A stretch of 64,000 nucleotides of DNA from Endocalyx cinctus (Eukaryota > Ascomycota > Sordariomycetes > Amphisphaeriales > Apiosporaceae). Shown here piece by piece: positions 37,367-48,964 of this stretch. The notes below the pieces were generated by a model that was not told the DNA's origin, searched no databases, and was given only the letters and a program-made list of their open reading frames with translations. The stretch is from assembly GCA_001600455.1 (NCBI GenBank), contig BCKC01000005.1:496001-560000 (forward strand). The letters are read 5' to 3'. Position numbers and translations under genes: made by a program. Every line of letters starts with the position of its first letter. The stretch's first letter is position 1.

Positions 37367-38411
37367 GATGTATTATGTAAAGATGTAGAGAGGGGAGTTC
37401 AAAGGGTAGCAAGAAGAGTAGGCAATATACTTCTTCGTTTACAAAACGTATATATGTGTTTTCTTTACGAACCAGAAGCGTAGGTTCTATATTTTCAGGT
37501 GAAGGGATTCTGTAAAGACGAGCGAGATGACGGTGATGGAAGAAGTAAAACTCTCACGAATTCATATTTATTTGAGTAATTGTAAATAAAACGGTAAGAG
37601 ATGCAATATATACTCTTGTATATTTACTATCGCTTGATAGCTCTGAAGCATTCGGGAAGGGAGTTCTCGAGGATAAAATATATGCTGTGTTCGTACAGGA
37701 CAAGGACAATTACACGTACACTTACATTTTTTACATTTACTTACCATAATGGATGACCTCATCCTCAAAAGCTAGACTTCCTGTTTCTTTGTACGGTCAG
37801 ATATCTTCTGGATACAGACATGAGTCGGGTTTGGAATGGATGACCTCACGAGGGTTCGTTCTTCCACTATATCCAAGCTCTCTCAGATTGCCAGTCTGAG
37901 ATTAAGTTTTGTGGAGTGGTATATTTATGGGATTTGGTGTTTGGTGGCGGCTCGTTAGCGGGGTAAGACGCTATAATTTGGGTGGTTAATACGTTAAAAA
38001 TTAGTTGAGTTACAGCAACTAACCATCGCTGGTATAGTGAAAACTGAACACCATCTTCACATCGCGTGTACGTTGAATCTCGATTAAATCGTCGACTCGT
38101 AGAAATCATTGAATTCGACGATGTATCCAGATACGGAGAATTCAATATTCTATACGGAGTACAACAGGGTTAATATAGTTCTTGGAATTGACTGATGTCA
38201 AGAAAATGGAATGATATTTTTGAAAATAACTGTCACGTTAGCACAAGAGATTGAAGGATGATGGTTCATACCTGTCGTGGTGTGAAAGTGAAAACCCCCA
38301 AAACACCATAACAGAAACCGACGATCTTTAAGGAAAATAAACCGATTGAAAACATTACGGGTATCTATAGACTTATGTGGAGCAGTATATACACTTCTAA
38401 ACATCTGTTCA
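37367..38411. other. Intergenic, no gene seen
   Basis: AT-rich 1.0 kb containing the reverse form of the recurrent 9-mer (TACGGAGTA, 38153-38161). Short frames here lack protein-like features. Confidence 0.55.
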
Positions 38412-39527
38412 TCAACCACCATGTCTACGAACTTTTGGTCTGCTATCAGACAAAGGCTTTTGTATTCGACCAATCTCTGGACTCCTCCGCCGACAACGTG
38501 ATATTCCTGGACTTCGATCACGGAAACTCTTTTGTAGTGGGTCATATTTCTGGATCGACGTCGACATCTCCGTCTCGTTCCTTTCGTAGGAAGGACGTGT
38601 CGAGCATGATCCAGATGGTATTTCATTTTTAGGTGTTGGCATCTCGGACTCGTTTGCGTCTTCTTCGACCGTGGGTAGAACACAGGTCGCGGGTGTCGCG
38701 ATGTCTTCATTCTCATTCTCGCCATCGTGCTCACCGCCATCATTCTTATCATGAACGTGCTCGGAGCCATCTTGTATAGTATGATCTTTTCGCCAAAAGC
38801 GAGAGGTATGCGAATCCGAAAGATCAGATATGGAAGTGGCGGGGGTGTCGGGTTCATCAGGTTCATCAGTTTGTGACCTATCTTCGTCGTCATCGTAGTC
38901 GCACGTCAACGTAGTCGAAAGGACCATAACATCCATCTCGGGTTCTGAGAATGACAGAGATCGGGATGGAGCAGAGGACGAATCGTCTGAGCACATGGTC
39001 ATAGATCGAGGAGAAGGAGGAAGATGACTTGATGGGATGGATACGAGGTCCGTGGTTAGAGAAAGAGGTTCCTTCGTCATGAAAACAACATCTTCTTCGG
39101 GCTCGTCGAAGAAAGGTCTACAAGTGTGATCGATGTTCGAAGGCTGATTCCACGGATGATCGTCAGGTAGATAGGAGCTGAAGTATCTCACGAGAGAGTC
39201 GAAGGACCTGGTACGAAAGAGTTGTACAGCATGTTGCCACTGATCGGTTCCGATGAGTTTGGGGTTAGCGATGATTTCGAATGAAGCGGATTCGAGTGTT
39301 TCGTTCAGTTCGCGTAATCGGAGTTCCTTGCGATCGGCTAACATTTGATGCAATTCATCGGCGGTGCTGGCGTTATGAGAGATTTCGAAGACATCGGCAC
39401 GAAAGGCTTCAGGGTCTTGTATTGAAAGGGTAATAGTGTTGTACTGATCTTGAAGTTTGGTGAAGAGGTCATCCCTCTTCATTCCGAATTTCCAAGCGGG
39501 CCATGAGGGACAGTTTGGTTCGTCCAT
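38412..39527 (-). CDS. Hypothetical acidic, Ser-rich fungal protein
   Basis: A single-exon frame of 371 aa from the ATG at 39527. The N-terminal third (MDEPNCPSWPAWKFG onward, about residues 1-135) looks globular and helical, with many charged Leu-rich segments. The rest is low-complexity: Asp/Glu/Ser-rich with phospho-site-like SP pairs, then a strongly basic Arg-rich tail (SRCRRRSPE...). I do not recognise a catalytic domain. A nuclear or scaffolding role would fit the acidic/basic layout but is a guess. A longer frame upstream exists, but the codons before Met19 look non-coding. Confidence 0.65.
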   Translation of the reverse strand: MDEPNCPSWPAWKFGMKRDDLFTKLQDQYNTITLSIQDPEAFRADVFEISHNASTADELHQMLADRKELRLRELNETLESASFEIIANPKLIGTDQWQHAVQLFRTRSFDSLVRYFSSYLPDDHPWNQPSNIDHTCRPFFDEPEEDVVFMTKEPLSLTTDLVSIPSSHLPPSPRSMTMCSDDSSSAPSRSLSFSEPEMDVMVLSTTLTCDYDDDEDRSQTDEPDEPDTPATSISDLSDSHTSRFWRKDHTIQDGSEHVHDKNDGGEHDGENENEDIATPATCVLPTVEEDANESEMPTPKNEIPSGSCSTRPSYERNETEMSTSIQKYDPLQKSFRDRSPGISRCRRRSPEIGRIQKPLSDSRPKVRRHGG

Positions 39528-40790
39528 CTGTTTTCTATAGAGAAATACTAGGGAGTGCGAGAGAATATGGGCGGTACACACGGTATACCGCCGCAGCGTG
39601 TCAGAACAATGATGCTTAAGGGGGTTTGTTAAAGAATTTAGTGGTTATTGACGATGGTAGTGATACTGAAAGAGTCTATGAATATTGATAAGGAAGTAAT
39701 GAAAGGGTATTGTGGAAAGGAAAGGTAATCGTCAGGCTCGTTTCTTCGTTATTGTTGTTGTTGTTGTTACAGTGTAAATCCATCTAAACGCACGCACTAC
39801 TAGTCATTTTGAAGTATATTTGTTTTAATTCTGTTAAGTGTTATATGAGCATTTGAGAAATTGGTCGATCGTGTGCAGAGCGGTGTGGAAAAGTTGTGGT
39901 TGTGGTTGACGAGTTTGAACTTTCAGTGAATCTACCGGTGCTTTGATACGAGGCCTATGAATGAGTATCTCGGACGACAACAACGACACGAAAGTGAAAG
40001 TGGGCAGTTGCTAGACTACCATCAAAAACTGGATGCCTGACATTTGAGGAATTAGGCATACGCAGGCATAAATTTTACCAGAGTGTGCATAAATACGTAT
40101 ATAATAGGGTAAAGTGGAGACTTTTTCTGATTTTAAGTGGCTGCGTTAGGAGCGATGCACCGGTTAGCCTGCATTGCCACTAAGAAAGTAACCAATCATT
40201 TTTACGCATGATCAAATAAGTGGGATATAACCGGGGTTTTTCGCCCTCCATTACGATTTCCTAAACCAATTACAGAAACGTTTGCATCCTGCCCTGTACG
40301 AAGCCGTTCTTTCATCATCTAGATCCTTCGTAAGATTCAAATTCAATTTATTCCTGTACTCCGTCCTCAGTCTTGAATTTTTTTTCGGTCTACCTAACCA
40401 ACCAGTTACTACCTAGGTACTTCTTATAGTAAGTAAATCCCGTAAGTCTGTACCTGTAGGTAGGTAAGTAGGCCTACGGGTAGTATATAGATACTGGATA
40501 GTAGACACCTGGGCACAACTTTTGTCATTCCAGCTGTCCAGGCTCAAGAGGTGTAACAGTTGTAAAGATAAAGGGAAAAAATAATAATTATAGTAAGATA
40601 AATAAATAAAATTAAAGTTATCTACGTTTTTATATCAAAGAAAGTAAAATGATAGAGATAATTGATCAATCTATTCTCTTCATCAGATACGTCATATATG
40701 ATATCTTCATTCTGGACTTCTGATACAGCTGTCTAAATATCATCTACTGAATGACAGTACAAAACTCATCATCAGCTTACTCGATAACGG

Positions 40791-40946
40791 GTTTTACATC
40801 AGGGATGAGGTGCTCAATGAATACCTGAGCTACGCCGCTTTAATATAGATACTGCCCTGACTGCGTAACGAACACATCATAAAAATAGATATTTGTATAA
40901 GTTCTTTTCCGTAAATAACTTTCAGCGTAATAAATATTTATTACGG
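40791..40946 (+). repeat. Dispersed repeat, copy A
   Basis: It shares ordered blocks with the reverse complement of 55566-55751: GTTTTACATCAGGGAT, AGGTGCTC, TACCTGAGCTACGCCGCTTT, CACATCATAA, TTTTCCGTAAATAACTTT and TTTATTACGG. The spacing between blocks differs, so copies have diverged. Its right end can fold on itself (CCGTAAATAA against TTATTACGG). No coding capacity. Class unassigned; it could be a MITE or Helitron-end relic. Confidence 0.75.
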
Positions 40947-41230
40947 GGAATATATCTCGCCTTGAATTATCTTAAGTTACAATATTCAATAATGAGCAGC
41001 CAGGGCAGCCAGGAAAAGAACCTAGCAGGAAAATCACCCTCCGATACACACATCAACCACCAAATTATCAAGTGATTTGGTGATAACTACCGATGGTCTA
41101 CTGTAGGTGAGCCACTAGGGTTGGCTTTAGAATGAAGAGATATAGCAGGAAGGTTATTTTACGTATTCAAACGTTTATTAACTCGGCAGCTATCAATCTA
41201 GGTACATATCTAAACTCCAGTATAGTACTG

Positions 41231-41256
41231 AAAAAAAAAAAAAAAAAAAAAAAAAA
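41231..41256 (+). repeat. Homopolymer run of 26 A
   Basis: Uninterrupted A-run about 290 nt downstream of repeat copy A. Confidence 0.9.
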
Positions 41257-42729
41257 GACACTAGAAAACCTCTCTCATTATGATTTTGATGCCTGGGACG
41301 GTATGTGATACCATCAGACCGTAAACTACTTCACACCGTTTTAAGATGTAATTCCTCAGTCACGTCCATTGTTACTTGATTCTTGATTAACAATATCGTA
41401 GATTGAACTGAGCCCGAATAAAAGCAGCAATGTATTACCGTGGATTTTTCAAAAGAAAGAAAGTCCCATGTAAAACATCTTACCCACCAACTCTTAACCA
41501 GCTGACTGACTTTTCGAACACCATATCAAATACCATCACGAGGAGGTTCGTATTCCTCTAAAACCAAAGGAACTGAAATGAATACTTATTTCTATATAGT
41601 CACATCTCAAAAATCAAGAGACAAGACAATATAAATCTCTTTCTATGTTTTCATTTAAAGCTGTCCTCACGTTAGGTTATCAAACAAAAAAAAATATATC
41701 ATCATAATCGTATTATCCCAATTATTTCTCATCTGATTTCTATACAAAGTCATTCGGGGAATTGGGAGAATGTTCCAAAGTAAGTGTTACCGAATTAGCT
41801 ACCTGCCCCGCTATTTAGGTCATTCTATTCTGTAAGTGGACTAACTCTCTTTACGTCGTTGTATATCATTTGTACCCGTGCTTTTGGCTATAGCACTGCT
41901 TACGTGCAGAATTGTTGCTAAAATGACGAAATTAGACCCCTACTCAAAAAATAGGGTACTTTAGAGATACTTTCCAGCTTACTTACTCAGCCTGCTTAAC
42001 CGCCACAACCCTATCCCAATCATCCCAAATCCGTTTCTATTTTTCTCACCTTACTTTTTTTTTCTATTTCCCCTTCTCGTTTCTCGCCTCCTGCTTCGCC
42101 CATCCGCCCTCTTATTTCTGGGCTTTTCTGCCTAGAAATTCTTTTTCATTATTAATGCATGCCCGCATCAGAATGCTATTTTCATTAGTAGATCGGCGAG
42201 AATGCTACAGTACAGGAATTCTATAGATGGCCAACTACTCGGGCAATTGCTTGACTGGGACAGATCGATCTAATAGGTGTACTGACAAGCGGGATCAGCC
42301 GCACCAGCTTTCATCTTTCTTATTCTCATTCCCGTCGAACTTCTGACCTCTTCAGTGCTTTTATGACTCTCTGCCCTGAGGCTGTTGAGGAAACAGCGGG
42401 ACTCACAAGGACAGTTCATATGACGACTCTTTATAATTACTGCTGAAATAATCAATACCTCCCATTTTTGTATGTCTAATATTATGATGTTGACTTTTTT
42501 GAAATATCTTTCCGACAGAATAATACTCCTCTAAATATCTATGCTTGATTTTATTTCGTCTTACTTTCTTTTCCCCTTTGACGTCTTTATCCAACCTCTT
42601 CGTTTTTACTCTCGAATCTGTTCCAAGACGCATATAAACTATCGGATTTTTCATCATTGCATATATATATATATATAATATATACACATATACACATATA
42701 ACCCATTATACCGAATTTCATTGTTCGTT

Positions 42730-44577
42730 ATGACAGACACTGTTCCCTCGGAAGAGAGGACGGAGCCGTTCTCTCCCGAGGAGCTCATTCGAATTCAGCA
42801 AAGTATCTATGTGGATGTAGACGAACCACAGGATAACAACATTCCTCTAGATAACCTTGTTATCGATGAAGACCATCATAAGCAAGGCATCCGGATATTA
42901 GTACGGCCATTGACTAGAAGTCGTTCAGTGAGCCCGGGAAATGACAATTGTCAGTGGTTGGCCCTTCGTGCCGAGGTCGCCGACCCTCAACAGCCTAAGT
43001 CCAAGGTTTTAGCAGTGACTCAGACCTCCAAGGATATCAACTTTTCTATCCGAATACCACAAGCGGAGGAGGATAATCGACCTCCTCTTTGGTGCGAACT
43101 TTATTATGATCCCACCAGCGATAGTCTTATTTTATGGAACAAATCAGACGTCGCCATCACTCTGGCCAGAACATCCCGCTCTCATGACACCGACACCAAC
43201 TACAACCAACAGATTATCCCTAACACCACCCAAGAGTTGTCTCCAGGTACATGGAGAATTAGCATTGGAAATGCTATTCCTGTGCTAGATTTTAGAATAC
43301 TGGAGAAGCGACCAGCTGGCCTACACATTCCCATCGACCCTCCCGACCCACCTGTGTTTAAAAGCCCAGATGTGCGAAGTTCGCTTGGTAAGAGGTCATT
43401 CAGTGATAATGACGACAACGACAAGGTGAACGTCACCCCAGAGAAGAAATTATGCACGGAAGAAAGCCCACGACAAAAAGATCAGGACGGCGTCATCATT
43501 TTCATGGGCCCAAGAGACGAACCTCTTGTCTTTCCTCTACCCAATGCCGCGAAGACGAAGGAGGTTGCCATCCCTAATGGAAATGCGCTCTTGGAGCTAC
43601 AGAAGGACCAAATCGCCGCCGTACCAAGTGGGTGCGAACTCGATCAATATCAATTGGTCAAGCGAGATCAGATTGCCACCACCGGTGCATCCTCCGTCTT
43701 CACGGCCGAACATTCGAACGTGCCCGACGGCGTTATTACCGTCAAAGTTCTAAAGACGAGAGGGTCGAGTTCTGCTACCAGACCACAGGATAACCACCGG
43801 AATGTGATACGACAAGCCGATATTTGGCTACGAGAATACCAAAGCCAAGAAGATTTAAAGCATGAGTCGATTGTGAAGCTTTATGGTGGCGATGCTCGTT
43901 ACCTGTCTTTATATATGGAACACGTTGATGGGAAGGACTTAGCGGCTAGAGGCGTATGGCGTAACACTGCGAATGATCACTTTATCGGAGGCGATAGAGA
44001 CGCTTACCGAATACTGAAGGATATTTCGGGCGCTTTGCATTATGTACACCAAAAGAAGAGGGTCCATAACGACATAAAACCTGCCAATATCCTATATTCC
44101 AGAGACCGAGGTGCTGTTCTATGCGATTTTGGCCTGTCAACTCGCACGGTCGACCCAGCTACAAATGGAGGAACGCCTTACTACGTACCACCGGAATTCG
44201 TCGGTCAAAAACTTCGAGGGACTGCCTCGGATGTCTGGGCGTTGGGTGTCACCATGCTCTACGTCTTAAAGAAAATATCCTTTCCCGATGCACGAGGGCG
44301 CCAGGGTCATCCAAAGCAGCTATACTGGATGATAGCTGACCTCAACCGAAGATCGACGAATCACTCGCATAAAAGTACATCGGCGGTTGCACAGATGCAG
44401 CAGTGGCTGAGCGAAGTTAACGAGGCCAAGGCTAAGCTGAATCCGCGGAAACAGTTAGACTTCATTGTGTTACAAATGCTGATTCCCAACCCGAACCAAC
44501 GTATCACCATGGCAAGAGTTGTACACGACCTATTAAAGGAGAATGATTTGCCTGCCATTAACCCAGCCAATTCATAA
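42730..44577 (+). CDS. Protein kinase with atypical glycine loop and HND catalytic loop
   Basis: A single-exon gene of 615 aa from the ATG at 42730 (the frame opens earlier only with TTG). The N-terminal half (about residues 40-200) has beta-rich segments that recall an FHA-like sandwich, but I cannot confirm this. A linker with Lys/Arg patches follows. The kinase domain spans about 300-595: a weak Gly loop (ATTGASSVF), VAIK-type Lys in TVKVL, helix-C Glu, VHNDIKPANIL in place of HRD, CDFGLS, VPPEFV in place of APE, and SDVWALGVTM. The catalytic Asp, Lys and Asn are present, so activity is likely, but loss of the HRD Arg means it is probably not controlled by activation-loop phosphorylation in the usual way. 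Confidence 0.85.
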   Translation: MTDTVPSEERTEPFSPEELIRIQQSIYVDVDEPQDNNIPLDNLVIDEDHHKQGIRILVRPLTRSRSVSPGNDNCQWLALRAEVADPQQPKSKVLAVTQTSKDINFSIRIPQAEEDNRPPLWCELYYDPTSDSLILWNKSDVAITLARTSRSHDTDTNYNQQIIPNTTQELSPGTWRISIGNAIPVLDFRILEKRPAGLHIPIDPPDPPVFKSPDVRSSLGKRSFSDNDDNDKVNVTPEKKLCTEESPRQKDQDGVIIFMGPRDEPLVFPLPNAAKTKEVAIPNGNALLELQKDQIAAVPSGCELDQYQLVKRDQIATTGASSVFTAEHSNVPDGVITVKVLKTRGSSSATRPQDNHRNVIRQADIWLREYQSQEDLKHESIVKLYGGDARYLSLYMEHVDGKDLAARGVWRNTANDHFIGGDRDAYRILKDISGALHYVHQKKRVHNDIKPANILYSRDRGAVLCDFGLSTRTVDPATNGGTPYYVPPEFVGQKLRGTASDVWALGVTMLYVLKKISFPDARGRQGHPKQLYWMIADLNRRSTNHSHKSTSAVAQMQQWLSEVNEAKAKLNPRKQLDFIVLQMLIPNPNQRITMARVVHDLLKENDLPAINPANS

Positions 44578-46127
44578 CGTCCTCGAATACGTGCCGCTAC
44601 ATTCAGTTTCACATTAGAGACCCTAAAGGTGGACCATTCTTGCACCATATATATTATCACCACTCCCACCTCTGGAGCCACGCATTCTTTCCTTTTAAGT
44701 CAACATACGAGCGTCATTAGAGTTATCATGAGGTTATGCAGTGCTATGGAAACTGGATTATCGGAAATAATAATAGCGTAGGCGGCATATACACAGCCCC
44801 TACGTATGCTTATATAAATGTATGACGATTGCGATTTAGCTTTAGATGCGAATTTAGTAGCGAGATACCCACGACTTGTAAGTCAATATTGATTGTTTGT
44901 CAAAGATTCTGATTTTGCCTCTCGTCAACGAATATTACTTCGTGTTATGCTATTTGTTAATATTCATTATAATATCGACCTAAGTGTCTGCTAGCCTAGA
45001 GCCTTACCTCTACGTAGTACCCGTGATTTCCCTCCTGATATTCCCCTTTCTTGAGCCATCACATCGTGAGGGGCATCGTTTAAATGCTTTGAGCACGTAC
45101 AACTCTCACTCTATCAAAAGACGATAATCTCGGCTCAATATGGTATGGGAATCGCCTCGAGGACTACGAAAGTCTAGGAAACGTACCGTTTGCGCCGTCA
45201 TCGCCAGGAAAGGAGCTACGCGCAACCATGCAAGGTTATGTCGGCACTCTCGTGTTTTCACTGATTCTCAACTTTCGAATAATATACATATAAAGAAGGA
45301 AAAGAATTTCTCACGGCCCATGTTTCGAATAATTACCTGGGAGAATGGTAATTACAGAGTTTTATCTCACTCGATTTGAAGCTCTCCTATCCTTTCTTAG
45401 TCGTTTGTAGTATCCAGGGAGATCGGGGAAGCAATGGTGAACTCGCGAAGGGTTACAAAATACTGCGAGGCGAGAAATTCCCCGAGGACGACTTTATGTA
45501 GGAACAGGGCCAGCAACTATTTCTATACGAGAAAGCGATGAAGATCTAGATGGTATATAAAGCGAAGGTATGGTGTGTGAGGTGGTGATAATTACGACGA
45601 ATAAGATAGATATTAAATTAATTAGTTGGAGAGAATTGGTTCCCTTTAGAAAGGTACTGTGATACTATATGGTTAGCCAGTGTGTAATATATCTACCTAG
45701 CAAACTCGAGAGCATTTCATTCGCTCAATATTCTTATCTTCTGTTCAAGCTATACTGGTTCGACAATAATTGATGTGATATGAAGATCTTCTATAACTCT
45801 CGTATTACCACTTATTCGACAGATGGTTTCCTACCCTGAATTTTGGAGCGCTAATACGATATCTTGAATAAATTGGACATAGAATATTTTATACATCACA
45901 TTATGTAGGTAAGATACTTTCTAAGTATGTAAAATATAGCCTCTCTGAATATTTCTGTATCATATAAACTTTCAAGGGGGGAAAGGTGCGGACTGAATAG
46001 CATATTATCATTATAATATTAAGAAACACCAACTTTCATGGGTGTTGTCATTGACTAATGTACGTTCTCGTTATGTAGCTGATAAATGCTACCGCATTCA
46101 CCTTTACTTCTCAAAATACATCCAAGC
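44578..46127. other. Intergenic, no gene seen
   Basis: AT-rich 1.5 kb between two convergent genes. Short frames show no domain. Confidence 0.6.
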
Positions 46128-47838
46128 TTAAGTCACGGTATTGGAATTATCAGCACAGCTGAAAGCAATGTTAGCCGAGGCATCGTATGTCTGCTTGATG
46201 GATTGAGCAGTTCCGTAACTGTAAAAGTAACATTAGCCAATGTTCCCAAGCACAACTCCACACATGAAAGAACTAGAAACAACTTACATGCCGCCAATAG
46301 TCATGAAAAATCCAACGAGCGCGATGAGCAAATGGAAGGCCCATAAGCTCTTCTGCTTCAAGCTTCCCGCCCTGTACTCGGCGCCGAAGTCATGAAACCA
46401 CATCATCGCGGGGAATATCAAGCTCATGGGCGCAAAGCATACGGAGCCGGCCAAGGAGAGAATATAGTTAAAGACAGGGATGGCGGACGCGAAAATGAAA
46501 GAAATGAAGCCAAAGAATATGTTGAGGCCGATCCACGTGGTCCAGTGTTGCCATGTGTTTTTCTGGAAGTGAGGCGAGTTTCGCAGCAGACGGACGAAGG
46601 CGTACTTGGAGGCGGAGTGGTTGAAGATTCCGGCGCTCACTATCAAACTCGGCAAGGCGATTCCGTATGCGATCTTTTTCTCTTAGCTTGCATATCAAAG
46701 AATGAACAGGGGAGAGGGGCGGAGCCAGAGTCCCTTGGGAACTTTCTTACCTTCTTAATTAGGGGACCGGCGCTTCCCAATGAAGGCGTCGCTATCCATT
46801 TACCGCAGTAGTAGTACACAACTAAGGATACAGCTAGATATATGGCGCCGACGATGAAGCCGACGGGGATCACGGCCTTGCGGTAATCCCGAGGCCGCTT
46901 CATCTCGGTGATGATGGGGATGTAGACGGGACCGGCGGCGGAAGAGATGAAAATAGCGGCCGAAGCGGTGATCCCGGCGGCGAAAGTAGGGTGAGCGATG
47001 ACGTAGAAGCCGAATTCGAAATCGCCCGTGGCCGGGGCAGCGGCCGGGCGATCGTTCAAGGTGACGCCGACGACGACGGCGAGAACGCCGCCGAGGACGG
47101 AGGCGAATGCGAGTGTCATGGGCCAGGTCATCCGGTCCCAAGTGCGGATGGAGGAGAACAGGATGATCAGGACGGTCGACACGAAGCTGAACCATACGCT
47201 GCAGGCTCCGTGGTCCGAGAGAGCGTTGAACGCGATCGAGGTTCCGAGGAGCCCCGATCCGCAGCAGAGAACGAAGGCGATGATGAATAGGAGACCAACG
47301 GCTTCCCGTCCGATCCAGCCCCACATGACGCCGCACATGTCGACGATGGCTAATATATTATTAGTTTATCAAGATACGCCAAGAATATAGGACCCATTCC
47401 TTCCGGGAGAAAACGTACTATGACAATGGGGATGCCTATTTCGGAAGTCAATGAGGATACAGGCCGTGTCTAATGAAAAAAAGGCAAGTTAGATAAAATG
47501 TTTCTCGGATTGGCATAGATTAACTACCTGAGAAGGAGGAAAGGGGTTTACTGACATGTATTCAAAATTTGCCAACCGACGACACACAAAGATCCAGGAA
47601 CGGCGCCGAGGGTACCCATCGCGGCTGGAATGCCGAGAACGCCGGTAGCGATCTGAACTTTAAGCAGAATTATTATCAAGCGCTGCCAGGTAACGGTGCG
47701 AAACTCGACGCCGTCGACCGAAGCCTTGAAGACTTCGAGGTCGTCGCCAAGAACGCCATTTTTCACGCTTGATGCGCCCTCCTGCGGCTCAATCATCTCC
47801 TTGCTGACAGATCCCTTCTCGTCTGTAGATGAGCCCAT
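46128..47838 (-). CDS. AAAP-family amino acid transporter
   Basis: A membrane amino-acid permease of the Aa_trans (N-type/neutral) group. Exons on the minus strand are 47838-47556, 47469-47419, 47349-46751, 46673-46288 and 46218-46128, giving 469 aa with about 10-11 helices. The N-terminal tail is hydrophilic. TM1 shows the typical KVQIATGVLGIPAA motif, and the C-terminus ends in a fungal signature SIKQTYDASANIAFSCADNS. A frame that runs on past 46288 meets a stop directly at the splice donor, so the last exon is needed. Substrate specificity is not evident. Confidence 0.93.
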
Positions 47839-48964
47839 TTCTATTAGTGGGTTTTTTCAGTTCCAGTAAGTAGATTGGGAACTAAGCAATAGTTCAGAAC
47901 CGAGGGGAAAACTAAATCGAGGGGAAGAAGCAAATGAATCACCACATTAAACAAGACAAAGTAGAAGGCTCCGAGAGTTTAAAATAATGTAGAATTATTT
48001 TTCTTTTTACAAGTAAACATTTAGCCCAAATTCCGTCTTAACCTAGTCAATTAAATGAATGGCCTATCTAATACCGTATCGTATAGATAAACCCTGTTTG
48101 TTTCCCTCTAGGCATAAGCATATGAACAGTGTACGTGCATATAACATCGACGAGGAGGCTTGCTGCCAAGTATTTAAAAAATAGCGGCAGAGCCTAGGGG
48201 AAACTTGACTGATAAAACCCATGTTGTACTCTGACCCAACACAATGGTACGCATGAAACTGCACCCGCCCGTCACAGATAGTATTAACGTGTAGAAGTCG
48301 TTATCTATCAATATGTAATGGAGAATTAAGATAAAGAATGAATTAAAAAAAGGGGCGCGATAACGAACAGAGAGAAAAGGTAGTATAGAAAGATATTGAA
48401 TCCCACCCCAATAATTTCGCTTCCGAAGACCAGGGTTGCACGTCTCCGAAGATAAGAAGTACATTATACCAAGGTTCAAAGACTCCAGACACTAAGCTTG
48501 GTGGGTATGGAGAGGTACCAATCTATAAAGATATGGGGCCGGGAACCCTTCTATACTAAAAATTCCCCAGTCGCGGATGTATAGGAACTGATCCGAGCTC
48601 GCCCAAGCATATGTCAAAGGATCTATCCAAGCATTCCGAGTCGTCATTGAATCTCAGTGCCGTACCGAAATATATGCGGCGCATACATTAAGCATGCCGA
48701 ATGAACGAAGTCGCTGTCGTCGTACGGTAGGTCATGAGATGAGGAGGTTTAGAATGGGGAAAAGCCACCACCCTTTATATATAGATAAATATATCATAAT
48801 AAAAAAATATATATACTATTAAATGCGATACAATATTGCAGAGGCCTATACATAAACAATTAAACGATCCATATACAGGCTTGCATGTGTTCCGACGGAT
48901 CGAAAATACAAAGAATCTTAAATAGTGGGTATCCAAGACAGCTGTCGCAAACTCGTGGTCGAAT
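47839..48964. other. Intergenic, divergent promoters
   Basis: 1.1 kb between the transporter and the FMN monooxygenase, which are transcribed away from each other. No gene supported. Confidence 0.6.

Larger units (their letters stand above)
39528..42729. other. Gene-free 3.2 kb with a dispersed repeat
   Basis: No coding sequence is supported. The region contains a GTT microsatellite (about 39749-39768), copy A of a dispersed repeat (40791-40946), a 26-nt A-run (41231-41256) and TA tracts just upstream of the kinase gene. Confidence 0.6.

Noticed and set aside
38198..38893. 231-codon minus-strand frame at the 3' end of the acidic hypothetical protein
   Set aside because: It overlaps the better-composed 371-codon frame out of phase, and shows no domain and a Met/Arg-biased composition.
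46800..47336. 178-codon Arg/His-rich frame within the amino acid transporter
   Set aside because: It is a shifted-frame shadow of transmembrane coding sequence.
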